A stretch of DNA of 11,655 bases from Leptospira ainlahdjerensis (GCF_016919175.1 NZ_JAFFPU010000002.1:1-11655), one strand, 5' to 3'; positions 1 through 7,058 are shown, numbered from the stretch's first letter. The notes: generated from the letters alone by a model not told the origin. A program made the numbers and translations.

Positions 1-60
1 GTTGTTCATTCTTAAAAACAATTCTAAAGCATTAAATATTTTAGGAATTAAAAACTAAAA

Positions 61-76
61 ACGCCATCCTTGGCGT
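61..76 (-). terminator. Possible intrinsic terminator for leftward transcription
   Basis: A perfect 6-bp inverted repeat (ACGCCA / TGGCGT, 4-nt loop) is followed, when read on the minus strand, by TTTTTAGTTTTTAATT, so the hairpin plus T-tract geometry works leftwards. Read rightwards, only a weak AATTT follows. No minus-strand gene is visible to its right, so its purpose is unclear; it may be the tail of C1 cargo or block antisense readthrough. Confidence 0.35.
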
Positions 77-103
77 AATTTGTTAGTGCTTCGGCAAAAA
101 CGT

Positions 104-290
104 CGCCTAACTTTGGCTTCTCACTTCGTTCGCGACTCACGGTTCCCGCTCGCGCTCACTCCGGGCTAAAGCCACATTGCTTTGTCACTTCGGTTCGCGA
201 GCCGGCGCAAAGGCGCCTCGAACCTCGTGCCAAGTCCGGCGCGCACAAGCGCTTGGACACGCAACGTCGAGAAGCCTCTTTCGTTAGACG
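104..290. repeat. attC 1 (end of C1 / start of C2)
   Basis: The inverse core GCCTAAC is at 105-111 and the core GTTAGAC at 283-289. The left inner box is CTTCTCA, one base off the usual CTTCTCG, and CGAGAAG lies near the right end. The left half resembles the attC 3/8 family, while the right half (GGTTCGCGAGCCGGCGC onwards) resembles attC 4. This is the most divergent copy of the mosaic type. The two cores are not complementary to each other, as expected when they come from different cassettes. Confidence 0.85.
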
Positions 291-387
291 AAATGCCCTA
301 AGTTTAGCTTGATATTGAAGAAGAAACCAAAAGACAATGTGTCGGCTTATTTTCTAAATTTGGACCCAAAATCAGTCTATTTTAAAG

Positions 388-417
388 TTGACATTGGTAT
401 TACCAAAGTCATACCAA
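388..417 (+). promoter_or_regulatory. mazEF promoter and operator candidate
   Basis: A consensus -35 TTGACA lies at 388-393, exactly 34 bp before the antitoxin ATG. The -10 is weak (CATACC or TACCAA around 410-417). A perfect odd palindrome, TTGGTA-T-TACCAA (394-406), fills the spacer, and another ATACCAA half-site follows at 411-417, a layout suited to autorepression by a dimeric antitoxin. No Shine-Dalgarno precedes the ATG. Confidence 0.5.
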
Positions 418-421
418 GAAT

Positions 422-656
<235 letters not shown>

Positions 657-670
<14 letters not shown>

Positions 671-998
671 AATCTGGTGGGTGGATTTAGGAATTCCCTT
701 TGGAAGTGAACCTGGGTTTAAACGTCCTGTTCTCATAATTCAAGATGATTCTTTTAATCAAAGTAATATTAATACAATAGTTTCAATTGCAATTACATCA
801 AATCTGAATCTTTCGGAAGCACCAGGTAACGTTCTAATTAGCAAGAAAGATTCAAATTTATCAAAAGACTCAGTCGTAAATGTCTCTCAAATTGTGACTT
901 TAGACAAAGAAAGATTTCTTAACAAAGCAGGAAAACTCAAATTAAATAAATTAGATGAAGTTGAAGTAGGGCTTAAACTGGTTACAGGTTTAGATTAA
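657..998 (+). CDS. chpK: MazF/ChpK-like mRNA interferase toxin
   Basis: This is a PemK/MazF-family endoribonuclease of 113 residues, the normal family length. Such enzymes cut mRNA at short single-stranded sequences and stop growth when free of antitoxin. Family hallmarks visible are the N-terminal RGEIWWVDLG strand (3-11), the loop and strand FKRPVLII (21-28, R23 being the usual catalytic-region arginine), the ITSN element near 46-49, and DSVVNVSQIVTLDKERF (71-87), where MazF proteins carry their conserved 'D..V...Q....D..R' pattern. The ATG lies inside the antitoxin gene, so the toxin is probably made by translational coupling. The ORF stops 12 bp before the inverse core of attC 2. No damage is seen. 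Confidence 0.93.
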
Positions 999-1009
999 TA
1001 AGGGCACTT

Positions 1010-1191
<182 letters not shown>

Positions 1192-1229
1192 CCAGTCCCG
1201 CAAAGCGAACCCAGGAAACGAAAATTCAC

Positions 1230-1258
1230 TGGACAAATTGAAGTCGAACTAACAAAAT
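1230..1258 (+). promoter_or_regulatory. Promoter candidate for the MNT/HEPN pair
   Basis: TGGACA (1230-1235, five of six with TTGACA), a 17-bp spacer and CAAAAT (1253-1258, four of six with TATAAT) end seven bases before the ATG. The predicted transcript would start at or next to the start codon. No Shine-Dalgarno is seen. Confidence 0.45.
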
Positions 1259-1265
1259 TCTTATT

Positions 1266-1559
1266 ATGACTCGCGATCAGGTTTTAGAAAATATTCGTAA
1301 AAACCTCTTAACAATTAAATCATTTGGAATAGAATCGATTGGTATATTTGGATCCGTTGCGAGAAACGAAAATAATCAAGAAAGCGATTTAGACGTACTT
1401 GTAAATTTCCGAGAGGGTCAACTAACCTTAGATTCTTACATGGATTTAAAATTTTACTTAGAGAATCTGTTTAATTGTAAGGTTGATCTAGTGACAAAAT
1501 CTAGTATTAAGCCATATTTTAAGGAAAAAATATTACAAGAAGTTGTATATGCTGCGTGA
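1266..1559 (+). CDS. mntA: MNT-type minimal nucleotidyltransferase antitoxin
   Basis: This is a minimal nucleotidyltransferase, the antitoxin enzyme of HEPN/MNT modules. In characterised members it silences the HEPN RNase by attaching AMP to a tyrosine near its active site. The signature GS-X10-DXD is complete: G29-S30, then ten residues, then D41-L42-D43 (IFGSVARNE...SDLDVLV). A helix (2-20) precedes it. At 97 residues it is full length for the group. It is the first gene of C3 and overlaps the HEPN gene by 11 bp. The pairing with a HEPN gene whose RX4HXY motif carries the target tyrosine makes the assignment firm. Confidence 0.92.
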   Translation: MTRDQVLENIRKNLLTIKSFGIESIGIFGSVARNENNQESDLDVLVNFREGQLTLDSYMDLKFYLENLFNCKVDLVTKSSIKPYFKEKILQEVVYAA

Positions 1560-1889
1560 TCCCGGTGCTTATTTACAAGATATAATTGAAAGTATTAATG
1601 AAATCGAGAAATTTATCTTAGGAATAGACTCGAAGCAATTATTCATTACAAATATTGAAAAGAAACGAGCAGTTGAACGAGATATTGAAATTATTGGAGA
1701 AGCAGTAAAGAAACTTCCAGATGATTTACGAAATTTACACCCTGAAATAGAATGGAAGAAGATTGCAGGAGTAAGAGATATTCTCGCGCATGGTTATTTT
1801 TCAATTGATGACGATATATTTGGGACATCATAACAAATCGCTTATTCCCATTAAAAAAAGCCTGTATCGACTTATTAGAGAAAATTTGA
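1549..1889 (+). pseudogene. hepT: HEPN-domain toxin (HepT, DUF86), frameshifted near its C-terminus
   Basis: This is the HEPN RNase partner of the MNT protein. The catalytic and modification motif RX4HXY is intact: R76-DILA-H81-G-Y83. As sequenced the frame runs from ATG 1549 and stops at 1831-1833 after 94 residues, ending DDDIFGTS. If one T is added to the TTT run at about 1820-1823, the frame reads ...DDDIFWDIITNRLFPLKKACIDLLEKI and stops at 1887-1889, giving 113 residues with the typical HepT C-terminal helix (WDIITN). The single-base loss is clear. It could be a real mutation, programmed slippage or a sequencing error. A TTG six bases upstream is possible, but the ATG fits better. The truncated protein keeps the active site but may fold or dimerise poorly. 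Confidence 0.85.
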
Positions 1890-1903
1890 TACAACGGAAC
1901 CGG

Positions 1904-2091
<188 letters not shown>

Positions 2092-2441
2092 CCATTTCAC
2101 AAAAGTAAGGAGTAAAAAGCGGAAATTGATAAATAACATAAATCAAATCAAAGTAAAGTTTCTAATTTAATTGAAACATGAAACAAGAGATATTCTTTTT
2201 TCTGCGTTCATATTGGAAAAGCCTTATGGAGTAAGAAATACTTAAAAGATTTGTTGGCAATAATCAACTACTTAGAATGGCTAGGGCTGACATTTTTTCA
2301 CATAGGATGCGAAATCCAGATCTTAACTTTACTATTGACAATTTTGATAAAATTAATCATGCTAAATATAGAAATGGTGCATTTGAGGTAGCCTATTCCT
2401 CTTATTTACACCGTCTCCAACATTAAGAATATCTCTTAACA
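2092..2441. other. Leader region of C4 before the main gene
   Basis: This 350-bp stretch precedes the C4 gene. It is AT-rich and has no intact gene above 50 codons. Its only coding signal is the interrupted reading frame annotated separately (2178-2426). A short inverted repeat, TTAAGA / TCTTAA (2423-2428 and 2434-2439), lies just before the next ATG. No convincing -35/-10 pair or Shine-Dalgarno was found. Confidence 0.4.
2178..2426 (+). pseudogene. Possible small gene broken by one in-frame TAA
   Basis: One reading frame from ATG 2178 codes for MKQEIFFFLRSYWKSLME, meets TAA at 2232-2234, and continues open with a protein-like composition to TAA at 2424-2426. The second part includes ILKRFVGNNQLLRMARADIF and ends with EVAYSSYLHRLQH. 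If the stop arose by one substitution, the ancestral product would have been 82 residues, soluble and mixed-charge. A new ATG at 2277 could yield a 49-residue product. The family is not recognised. It is 15 bp upstream of the C4 membrane gene, so the two may once have formed a pair. Chance open frames of this size do occur in AT-rich DNA. Confidence 0.3.
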
Positions 2442-2984
2442 ATGATTATAAAATTTCAGAAAAGATTAAAACAGAATACGTTATTTTTTATTAACACATT
2501 AGCTATATTTATTTCTATAACGAGCTTGGTCGCTTCTTGGTACGTCGTATATTTAAATACGAAAAATTTAAATTTAGAACGTCAATTCAAAGCAATTCGA
2601 GTTCTCAAAGATTACGGAACTTTAGGGGGCATAAATATTCTAAAGCAAATATATGATGAGGATGAAATAAATGCACTAGTAGAATATGATGTTCATATTA
2701 AGATTTTAGATTTATTTTCTAATGATAAAGACGTCCGATCTCAGGCTTATTTAGACATTATTAGTTTCCATTTTCATAATAATTTTGCTAATCTAGCCGA
2801 AACTTTAAACAAAGAAATTGGTCTTCATTTCTCCTCTCAGAAAAGACTGCACGAGAATATTCAATTAAGAGAAGTATGTGACTCTATTATCTATAGACAC
2901 CTTAGTAAAAACCCTTCTAAAAAGGAAATGGAGGAGATTATGAAATTAACTAACATTTGGTGGATTCATAATCATAATAAATGA
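2442..2984 (+). CDS. Unknown membrane-anchored protein
   Basis: The 180-residue product has one strong N-terminal transmembrane helix at about residues 14-37 (LFFINTLAIFISITSLVASWY), flanked by basic residues (KFQKRLK) on the N-side. That predicts a short cytoplasmic start and a helix exiting the membrane. The rest is soluble and helix-rich, with possible repeated helix pairs in 50-130 (FKAIRVLKDYGTLGGINILK, KILDLFSNDKDVRSQAYLDI), faintly HEAT-like. It ends with a Trp/His-rich tail, NIWWIHNHNK. No family is recognised. A leucine/asparagine zone (38-48) could be coiled coil. No Shine-Dalgarno precedes the ATG, but no better start exists. It is the only intact gene in C4, ending just before attC 4. 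Membrane-anchored helical proteins occur in phage-defence cassettes, but that is only a guess here. Confidence 0.65.
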   Translation: MIIKFQKRLKQNTLFFINTLAIFISITSLVASWYVVYLNTKNLNLERQFKAIRVLKDYGTLGGINILKQIYDEDEINALVEYDVHIKILDLFSNDKDVRSQAYLDIISFHFHNNFANLAETLNKEIGLHFSSQKRLHENIQLREVCDSIIYRHLSKNPSKKEMEEIMKLTNIWWIHNHNK

Positions 2985-2989
2985 AACGG

Positions 2990-3175
2990 CGTCTAACTTC
3001 GTCTTCTCGCTCCGTTCGCCACTCGCGGTTTCCGCTCGGACTCGCTACGGGCTTCGCCACATTGCTTTGTCACTTCGGTTCGCGAGCCGGCGCTAAGGCG
3101 CCTCGAACCTCGTGCCAACCGCGTCGCGCAGAAGCGCTTGCGGACGCAATGTCGAGAAGCCTCTTTCGTTAGACG
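2990..3175. repeat. attC 4 (end of C4 / start of C5)
   Basis: The inverse core GTCTAAC is at 2991-2997 and the core GTTAGAC at 3168-3174. This is the only copy in which both cores are mutually complementary, because C4 and C5 happen to share core type. It is mosaic: the left half follows the first family (TTCGCCACTCGCGGTTTCCG) and the right half has GCGAGCCGGCGCTAAGGCGC. Confidence 0.92.
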
Positions 3176-3221
3176 CAAGTCAGCAAAAATTTCTACTTTT
3201 TTCTCTATTTATCAGTTTCAA

Positions 3222-3254
3222 AATGATTTTGGCCGAATTATCGAAAAAATCATT
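3222..3254. repeat. Inverted repeat upstream of the C5 vapBC promoter
   Basis: Perfect 9-bp arms AATGATTTT (3222-3230) and AAAATCATT (3246-3254) are separated by 15 bp. The second arm touches the -35 box. It may be a second operator or a folding element; nothing independent supports either. Confidence 0.4.
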
Positions 3255-3280
3255 GACTCTTTCTTATTCATATATATACT
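3253..3280 (+). promoter_or_regulatory. vapBC promoter (C5)
   Basis: TTGACT (3253-3258), a 16-bp spacer and TATACT (3275-3280) form a strong promoter. The -10 ends nine bases before the antitoxin ATG, so the transcript should start within about three bases of it and lack a ribosome-binding site. Confidence 0.65.
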
Positions 3281-3298
3281 AAAATATATATGAATAAG
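3263..3298. promoter_or_regulatory. Long palindromic operator over the C5 vapB start
   Basis: Perfect 14-bp arms CTTATTCATATATA (3263-3276) and TATATATGAATAAG (3285-3298) flank an 8-bp centre. The palindrome covers the -10, the likely transcription start, the ATG and the first three codons. It is the expected kind of site for a VapB AbrB-type dimer or a VapBC complex. In an RNA starting upstream it would also hide the ATG in a hairpin. Confidence 0.65.
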
Positions 3299-3520
3299 GC
3301 TAAGATTTTTAAAAACGGTGATAGCCAAGCGATTCGTTTACCTAAAGACTATCGCTTTAAAGGCAAAGAGGTCTATATACGAAAAGATGGTGATAATGTT
3401 ATTTTAACACCAATAGATGATGCCGTTGATAGATTTTGGAACACGGTTAATAATTTTCCAGATGATCTTATCATTGATCGAAATCAACCAACCGAGTATG
3501 ACAAACGAAATAGAATATGA
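3290..3520 (+). CDS. vapB: VapB antitoxin, AbrB/SpoVT type
   Basis: This is a 76-residue antitoxin. The N-terminal [23 protein letters not shown] is the swapped-hairpin AbrB DNA-binding domain found in the VapB/MvpA group, extending to about residue 45 ([14 protein letters not shown]). The C-terminal part, with [16 protein letters not shown] and a charged tail, is the usual VapC-inhibiting segment. It should bind DNA at the palindrome over its own start and hold VapC inactive. The ATG sits inside that palindrome, so translation and repression share the same bases. It overlaps the vapC ATG by 4 bp (ATGA at 3517-3520). The gene looks intact. Confidence 0.93.
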   Translation: MNKAKIFKNGDSQAIRLPKDYRFKGKEVYIRKDGDNVILTPIDDAVDRFWNTVNNFPDDLIIDRNQPTEYDKRNRI

Positions 3521-3918
3521 ATCAATACTTGTTAGATACAAATATTTGCATTTATATAATTAATCAAAAGCCAGAATCCGTTTACAAAAAATTTAAAAAG
3601 ATCAAGCTGGAAAACATCTTTATTTCATCAATTACAGAATTTGAACTGAAGTATGGTGTTCAGAAAAGTCTACATTTCGAAAGAAATCTGAAAGTCTTAG
3701 AAGACTTTTTAAGTTACTTGAATATTCTCCCATTTGTTAGTGAAGATACAAATAAAGCAGCAAAGATTCGAGTGGAATTAGAGAAAGTAGGGAAGCCAAT
3801 TGGCCCTTTCGATCTTTTAATAGCTTCGCAGGCGTTATCTAATAAACTTACCATTGTGACTAACAATGAAAAAGAATTTAATCGGATTAAAGATCTTAAA
3901 ATTGAAAACTGGCTTTAA
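3517..3918 (+). CDS. vapC: VapC toxin, PIN-domain ribonuclease
   Basis: This is a 133-residue PIN-domain RNase. VapC toxins studied elsewhere cut initiator tRNA or ribosomal RNA and stop translation. The acidic metal-binding residues are in place: D7 in [13 protein letters not shown]43 in TEFELKYG, D99 in [11 protein letters not shown], and the TNNEKEF block (115-121), where the last site lies. The DTNICIY opening places it with the MvpT/VapC branch known from plasmids and Leptospira. Translation is probably coupled to vapB through the ATGA overlap. It ends 15 bp before attC 5. It shares little with the VapC in C7, so the two modules were acquired separately. Confidence 0.95.
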   Translation: MNQYLLDTNICIYIINQKPESVYKKFKKIKLENIFISSITEFELKYGVQKSLHFERNLKVLEDFLSYLNILPFVSEDTNKAAKIRVELEKVGKPIGPFDLLIASQALSNKLTIVTNNEKEFNRIKDLKIENWL

Positions 3919-3931
3919 AGATACTGACCAG

Positions 3932-4118
<187 letters not shown>

Positions 4119-4201
4119 GCATCCGATATGAAATATTTTTTAATTCCATATTTCCCTATCCGAATAGTTTCGAATACTTTTATAAGGATGTGTTGATTGA
4201 A

Positions 4202-4693
4202 ATGAAGATAAAGCCTACAAAAATACTATTAATATTACCGATTTATTTATCTTTAATTTCAAACTGTTCTTTCGTAAGAAAGCAAATTTACGGAAGTGAA
4301 ATTAAAGCTGTCTTAGCTCAGGATGAAGCAGCTTATAATTCTTCTCAAAAAGATATTGAAGCTGGTGCAACTAAGACGCAGGCTTTGTCTACATATACTA
4401 AATCAATGCGTAAAATAGATACTTCAGATTGCCCAATGGGATTCAGAAATGCGTATTTAAGACATATCCAGGCTTGGGAACAAGTAGTTCAAAGTATGAA
4501 AGACAAAGAAACTGCATCCACGAGTCGCTTATTGATCGGCTTATTTTCATTATTTATTGGACAACCACAGGTTGCACTTACTTCATTTCTTAGCGAACTT
4601 CAAGCAGAAGGGGTTGATACATCACCAATTCGAACAACTTGGAACGAAGTTGAATTACAAGCGCAAAAATATGATGCTGTTATTGATTATTAA
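4202..4693 (+). CDS. Putative lipoprotein of unknown function
   Basis: The N-terminus MKIKPTKILLILPIYLSLISNC is a lipoprotein signal peptide: basic start, hydrophobic core 8-18, and a loose lipobox LISNC with acylated cysteine at residue 22, acceptable by spirochaete standards. The mature part, about 142 residues, should be membrane-tethered. It contains alternating polar helices, MRKIDTSDCPMGFRNAYLRHIQAWEQV (about 66-92) and a hydrophobic patch LLIGLFSLFIGQPQVALTSF (about 106-125) that might dip into the membrane. No family is identified. The frame is open from GTG 4190; AAGGA at 4184-4188 lies 13 bp before ATG 4202 and 4 bp before TTG 4193, so the start is uncertain, but the signal peptide fits the ATG. 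It is the sole gene of C6. Confidence 0.7.
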   Translation: MKIKPTKILLILPIYLSLISNCSFVRKQIYGSEIKAVLAQDEAAYNSSQKDIEAGATKTQALSTYTKSMRKIDTSDCPMGFRNAYLRHIQAWEQVVQSMKDKETASTSRLLIGLFSLFIGQPQVALTSFLSELQAEGVDTSPIRTTWNEVELQAQKYDAVIDY

Positions 4694-4716
4694 TATTTTT
4701 AAGATAATCGGACGAC

Positions 4717-4901
4717 CGCCTAACTTCGGCTTCTCGCGTCGCTTCGAGATCGCTACGCGACTCTCGCTTGGCCTTCGGCACATTCGCTTTGTAACTCGGT
4801 TCGCGAGCCGCGACTAAGGTCGCTCGAACCTCGTTCCAATCCTTTCGCGCGTTTAGCGCGCTTCAGGACCGCAAACGTCGAGAAGCCTCTTTCGTTATGC
4901 G
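4717..4901. repeat. attC 6 (end of C6 / start of C7)
   Basis: The inverse core GCCTAAC is at 4718-4724 and the core GTTATGC at 4894-4900. It is in the second family, close to attC 5 in its right arm (CGCGCGTTTAGCGCG, about 4846-4860). L' and L'' are intact. Its inverse core matches the GTTAGGC that opens C6, over 180 bp before the gene ends. Confidence 0.92.
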
Positions 4902-4973
4902 AAATGCCTGCAAAACTTGATTTTAGAATTAAGTTTTGAGAGATAAAGAAATCGGAGAGAATGATAAAAAAGG

Positions 4974-5003
4974 CTGGCAAAATACGAAAGTATATCGTAT
5001 CAT
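4974..5003 (+). promoter_or_regulatory. vapBC promoter and operator candidate (C7)
   Basis: CTGGCA (4974-4979), an 18-bp spacer and TATCAT (4998-5003) end seven bases before the ATG, again predicting a nearly leaderless mRNA. An inverted repeat ATACGA / TCGTAT (4982-4987 and 4995-5000) lies in the spacer, with a further ATCGTAT copy at 5006-5012 touching the start codon. Confidence 0.45.
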
Positions 5004-5010
5004 AGATCGT

Positions 5011-5226
5011 ATGAAAGTTACAGCGATTTTACCCGATGATTTGATAGCTGAAATTCAGAAATATTCTGGCGGGAAGAATATAACAGATTCGCTACAAAAG
5101 GCACTTTCTGAATGGTTAAAGCAGGCAAAAATTAAGAAGCTAAATCAGAAATTAGATAAATCACCATTAGCTTTCCAGAAAGGGTTTAGCAGTGAAAATA
5201 TACGAAATCTAAATCGAGATAGATAA
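5011..5226 (+). CDS. vapB: VapB-type antitoxin (DUF2191-like)
   Basis: This is a 71-residue antitoxin whose opening MKVTAILPDDLIAEIQKYSGGKNITDSL is typical of the small ribbon-helix-helix-like VapB group (DUF2191) paired with short VapC proteins. The DNA-binding part spans about 1-45, and the charged tail (IKKLNQKLDKSPLAFQKGFS) should block the toxin. The frame is open further upstream to a TTG at 4936, but that would add 25 residues unlike the family, and the promoter lies inside the extension, so ATG 5011 is chosen. The stop overlaps the vapC ATG by one base (TAATG). It is unrelated in sequence to the AbrB-type VapB of C5. Confidence 0.9.
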   Translation: MKVTAILPDDLIAEIQKYSGGKNITDSLQKALSEWLKQAKIKKLNQKLDKSPLAFQKGFSSENIRNLNRDR

Positions 5227-5609
5227 TGGTATTAGTTGATACTTCAATCTGGATCGAGTTTTTCAAAAGAAATGAACCATATTTTAGCGAACTAAGAGAT
5301 TTAATAGAATCTTCTGAAGTTATTGTCCATGAAGTAATCTTTGGAGAACTTCTGCAAGGTTGTAAAAGTAAATCAGAGATTTCATTTATATTAGACTATT
5401 GGGAAAATTTAAATACTTTGACATCAGAAAATAGTTTTCTTGAAGCAGGTAAACTATCCTACGAACAGAAGTTAAAGGATAAAGGCGTTGGTCTAATTGA
5501 TTCAGTAATAATCAATGAAGCAACGAAAAGAAATCTGAAACTTTGGACCTTGGATAAGAAAATATTAAAAGTTTTAAATCCAGAAAAGATTTATCAGTCG
5601 AAACAATAG
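5226..5609 (+). CDS. vapC: VapC toxin, PIN-domain ribonuclease
   Basis: This is a 127-residue PIN-domain RNase of the short MVLVDTSIWIEFF type. The metal-binding acids are D5, E41 (VIFGELLQG), D92 (GLIDSVIINEA) and D110 (LWTLDKKI), a full set. It should cleave structured RNA such as tRNA, but its target cannot be read from sequence. It is translated with its antitoxin through a one-base stop/start overlap. The ORF ends 10 bp before attC 7. C8 has no room for its own promoter, so readthrough from this operon may express the next cassette. Confidence 0.95.
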   Translation: MVLVDTSIWIEFFKRNEPYFSELRDLIESSEVIVHEVIFGELLQGCKSKSEISFILDYWENLNTLTSENSFLEAGKLSYEQKLKDKGVGLIDSVIINEATKRNLKLWTLDKKILKVLNPEKIYQSKQ

Positions 5610-5618
5610 CAGGCACTT

Positions 5619-5804
5619 CGCATAACTTCGGCTTCTCGCTCCGTTCGTCACTCGCGGTTCCCGCTCGGACTCACTTCGGGCTTCGCCACATTCGCTTTGC
5701 CGTTCGGCTTGTTATCGCTCGCTAAGGCTCGCTCAAGCCTCCGTCAATCCCTCCGCGCACAAGCGCTCCGGGACGCGACGTCGTCAAGCTTCTTTCGTTA
5801 GACG
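5619..5804. repeat. attC 7 (end of C7 / start of C8), altered L''
   Basis: The inverse core GCATAAC is at 5620-5626 and the core GTTAGAC at 5797-5803. The left arm is of the first family, but the right end reads GACGCGACGTCGTCAAGCTTCT, in which L'' is CGTCAAG instead of CGAGAAG, leaving two mismatches to CTTCTCG. The same right end occurs only in attC 9, whose left arm is of the other family. Confidence 0.9.
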
Positions 5805-5833
5805 TAATGCCTGCAAAGGACAAGTGAACAGGA

Positions 5834-6460
5834 ATGAAACAGTACTTAAAACTCTTACTCTATATTCCGATTTTTTTAATGTCTCTCCAATTGAATGGCG
5901 ATTCTTTTATGGATAAGCTTAAAGAAGGGGACCTAATATTCCAAGAAACGTTTTCAGAACAGGGGAAAGCTATTAAAATCGCTACTAAATCAAGATATAC
6001 ACATGTCGGAATAATTTTCAAATATAAAGGAAAACTAAAAGTATTAGAGGCAGTTGAGCCAGTAAAAATAACTGAGATCGATACTTTTATTTCGAGAGGA
6101 AAAAATAAGCATTTCGTAATTAAACGGTTAACTAATTCGGAAACGGTTCTCAACGAGGAAAAAATAAAATTAATGAAGTCGATTGGTGATCAATATATTG
6201 GAAAGCACTATGACATCTATTTTAACTGGTCCGATGAAAAAATTTACTGTACCGAGTTAGCTTGGAAAATTTTTAAAAAAGCATTGAACATTGAGCTTAC
6301 TGAAGATAAAAGGTTGAAGGATTTCGATCTAAATAATTCAGCGGTAAAATATCTGATGAAGAAGAGATACGGGAAGAATATTCCACTAAATGATTTTGTT
6401 GTTTCTCCAGCCGATATGTTTTCATCTAAGAAATTAGAAACGATTACGGAAACGAACTAA
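5834..6460 (+). CDS. YiiX-like permuted NlpC/P60 (papain-like) hydrolase, exported
   Basis: The product (208 residues) begins with a signal-like segment, MKQYLKLLLYIPIFLMSLQL, then GDLIFQ (32-37), THVGII with H57, a following E72 (VLEAVEP), and YCTELAW with C139. This His-first, Cys-later order is that of the circularly permuted NlpC/P60 proteins (YiiX/YaeF/C92 type), in which the His and Cys form the catalytic pair. Related proteins act as amidases or acyl hydrolases on cell-wall peptides or lipids; the substrate here is unknown. The start follows the repeat core by only 37 bp: AAAGGA (5815-5820) is 13 bp upstream of the ATG and AGGA (5830-5833) abuts it. With no space for a promoter, expression probably depends on readthrough. 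It is the only gene of C8. Confidence 0.85.
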   Translation: MKQYLKLLLYIPIFLMSLQLNGDSFMDKLKEGDLIFQETFSEQGKAIKIATKSRYTHVGIIFKYKGKLKVLEAVEPVKITEIDTFISRGKNKHFVIKRLTNSETVLNEEKIKLMKSIGDQYIGKHYDIYFNWSDEKIYCTELAWKIFKKALNIELTEDKRLKDFDLNNSAVKYLMKKRYGKNIPLNDFVVSPADMFSSKKLETITETN

Positions 6461-6481
6461 GAGTAAATAGGGCAGGCACTA

Positions 6482-6669
6482 CGTCTAACTTCGACTTCTC
6501 GCTTCGTTCGTCACTCACGGTTCCCGCTCGGACTCACTTCGGGCTCCGCCACATTCGCTTTGACGTTCGGCTTGTTATCGCTCGCTAAGGCTCGCTCAAG
6601 CCTCCGTCAATCCCTTCGCGCACAAGCGCTTCGGGAACGCGAACGTCGAGAAGTCTCTTTCGTTATACG
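6482..6669. repeat. attC 8 (end of C8 / start of C9)
   Basis: The inverse core GTCTAAC is at 6483-6489 and the core GTTATAC at 6662-6668. It is a typical first-family copy with intact inner boxes and right end GGAACGCGAACGTCGAGAAG. Confidence 0.92.
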
Positions 6670-6758
6670 TCATTGCTTTAAAATCTTTTAATTCCAAAAA
6701 GAAAATGGCTAAAATATTCTGATTTACTACTGCTTCATCTAAAATAATTCTAATCTAA

Positions 6759-7055
6759 ATGCTTTTTGAATGGGATGAAAAGAAAAACGCTTCGAATCTT
6801 AAAAAGCATCAGATATCATTTAAACAAGCTTCTAAGGTCTTTTTAGATAAAGATGCAATCTACATTTCCGATGAAAACCATTCAGAAAATGAGGAAAGGT
6901 GGCTTGTTCTTGGAAAAATTGAAAATTTTACTATAATCGTAGTTGTTTTTGTGGACAAAACGAATAATGAAGAAGAAAAGTTAAGAATAATTTCCGCCAG
7001 AAAAGCTGATAAATTGGAAGAAAAAGAATACCTCCAAAGAATAGGCAAAGATTAA
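6759..7055 (+). CDS. brnT: BrnT toxin (RelE-fold RNase)
   Basis: This is a BrnT-family ribonuclease toxin of 98 residues, typical length. The family pattern is visible: FEWDEKKNASNLKKHQISFKQA at the N-terminus (W5, D6, N13, H17), then the D-A-I-Y segment near 32-35, ERW (46-48), and RIISARKADKLEEKEY (76-91), the conserved 'R.ISAR.A...E...Y'. BrnT cuts RNA and slows growth until bound by BrnA. It is the first gene of C9, toxin before antitoxin as usual for brnTA. Upstream, TAAAAT (6740-6745) is a fair -10, but no good -35 accompanies it. Confidence 0.95.
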   Translation: MLFEWDEKKNASNLKKHQISFKQASKVFLDKDAIYISDENHSENEERWLVLGKIENFTIIVVVFVDKTNNEEEKLRIISARKADKLEEKEYLQRIGKD

Positions 7056-7058
7056 GAA

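Noticed and set aside
2981..3178. Open frames on both strands through attC 4, and similar ones at 7271-7531, 9990-10184 and 4753-4980
   Set aside because: They are translations of the repeats (recurring RRLTSSSRSVRHSRFPLGL-like peptides). They arise in the same repeat frames and do not correspond to cassette genes.
4557..4817. Plus-strand frame overlapping the end of the lipoprotein gene
   Set aside because: It is an out-of-frame shadow continuing into attC 6.
4936..5010. Upstream TTG start for the C7 vapB
   Set aside because: It would add 25 residues foreign to the family and place the likely promoter inside the gene.
5860..6153. Minus-strand frame opposite the NlpC/P60-like gene; also 6860-7048 opposite brnT and 10635-10823 opposite higB
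   Set aside because: These are shadows of well-supported plus-strand genes, with no promoter, ribosome site or family resemblance.
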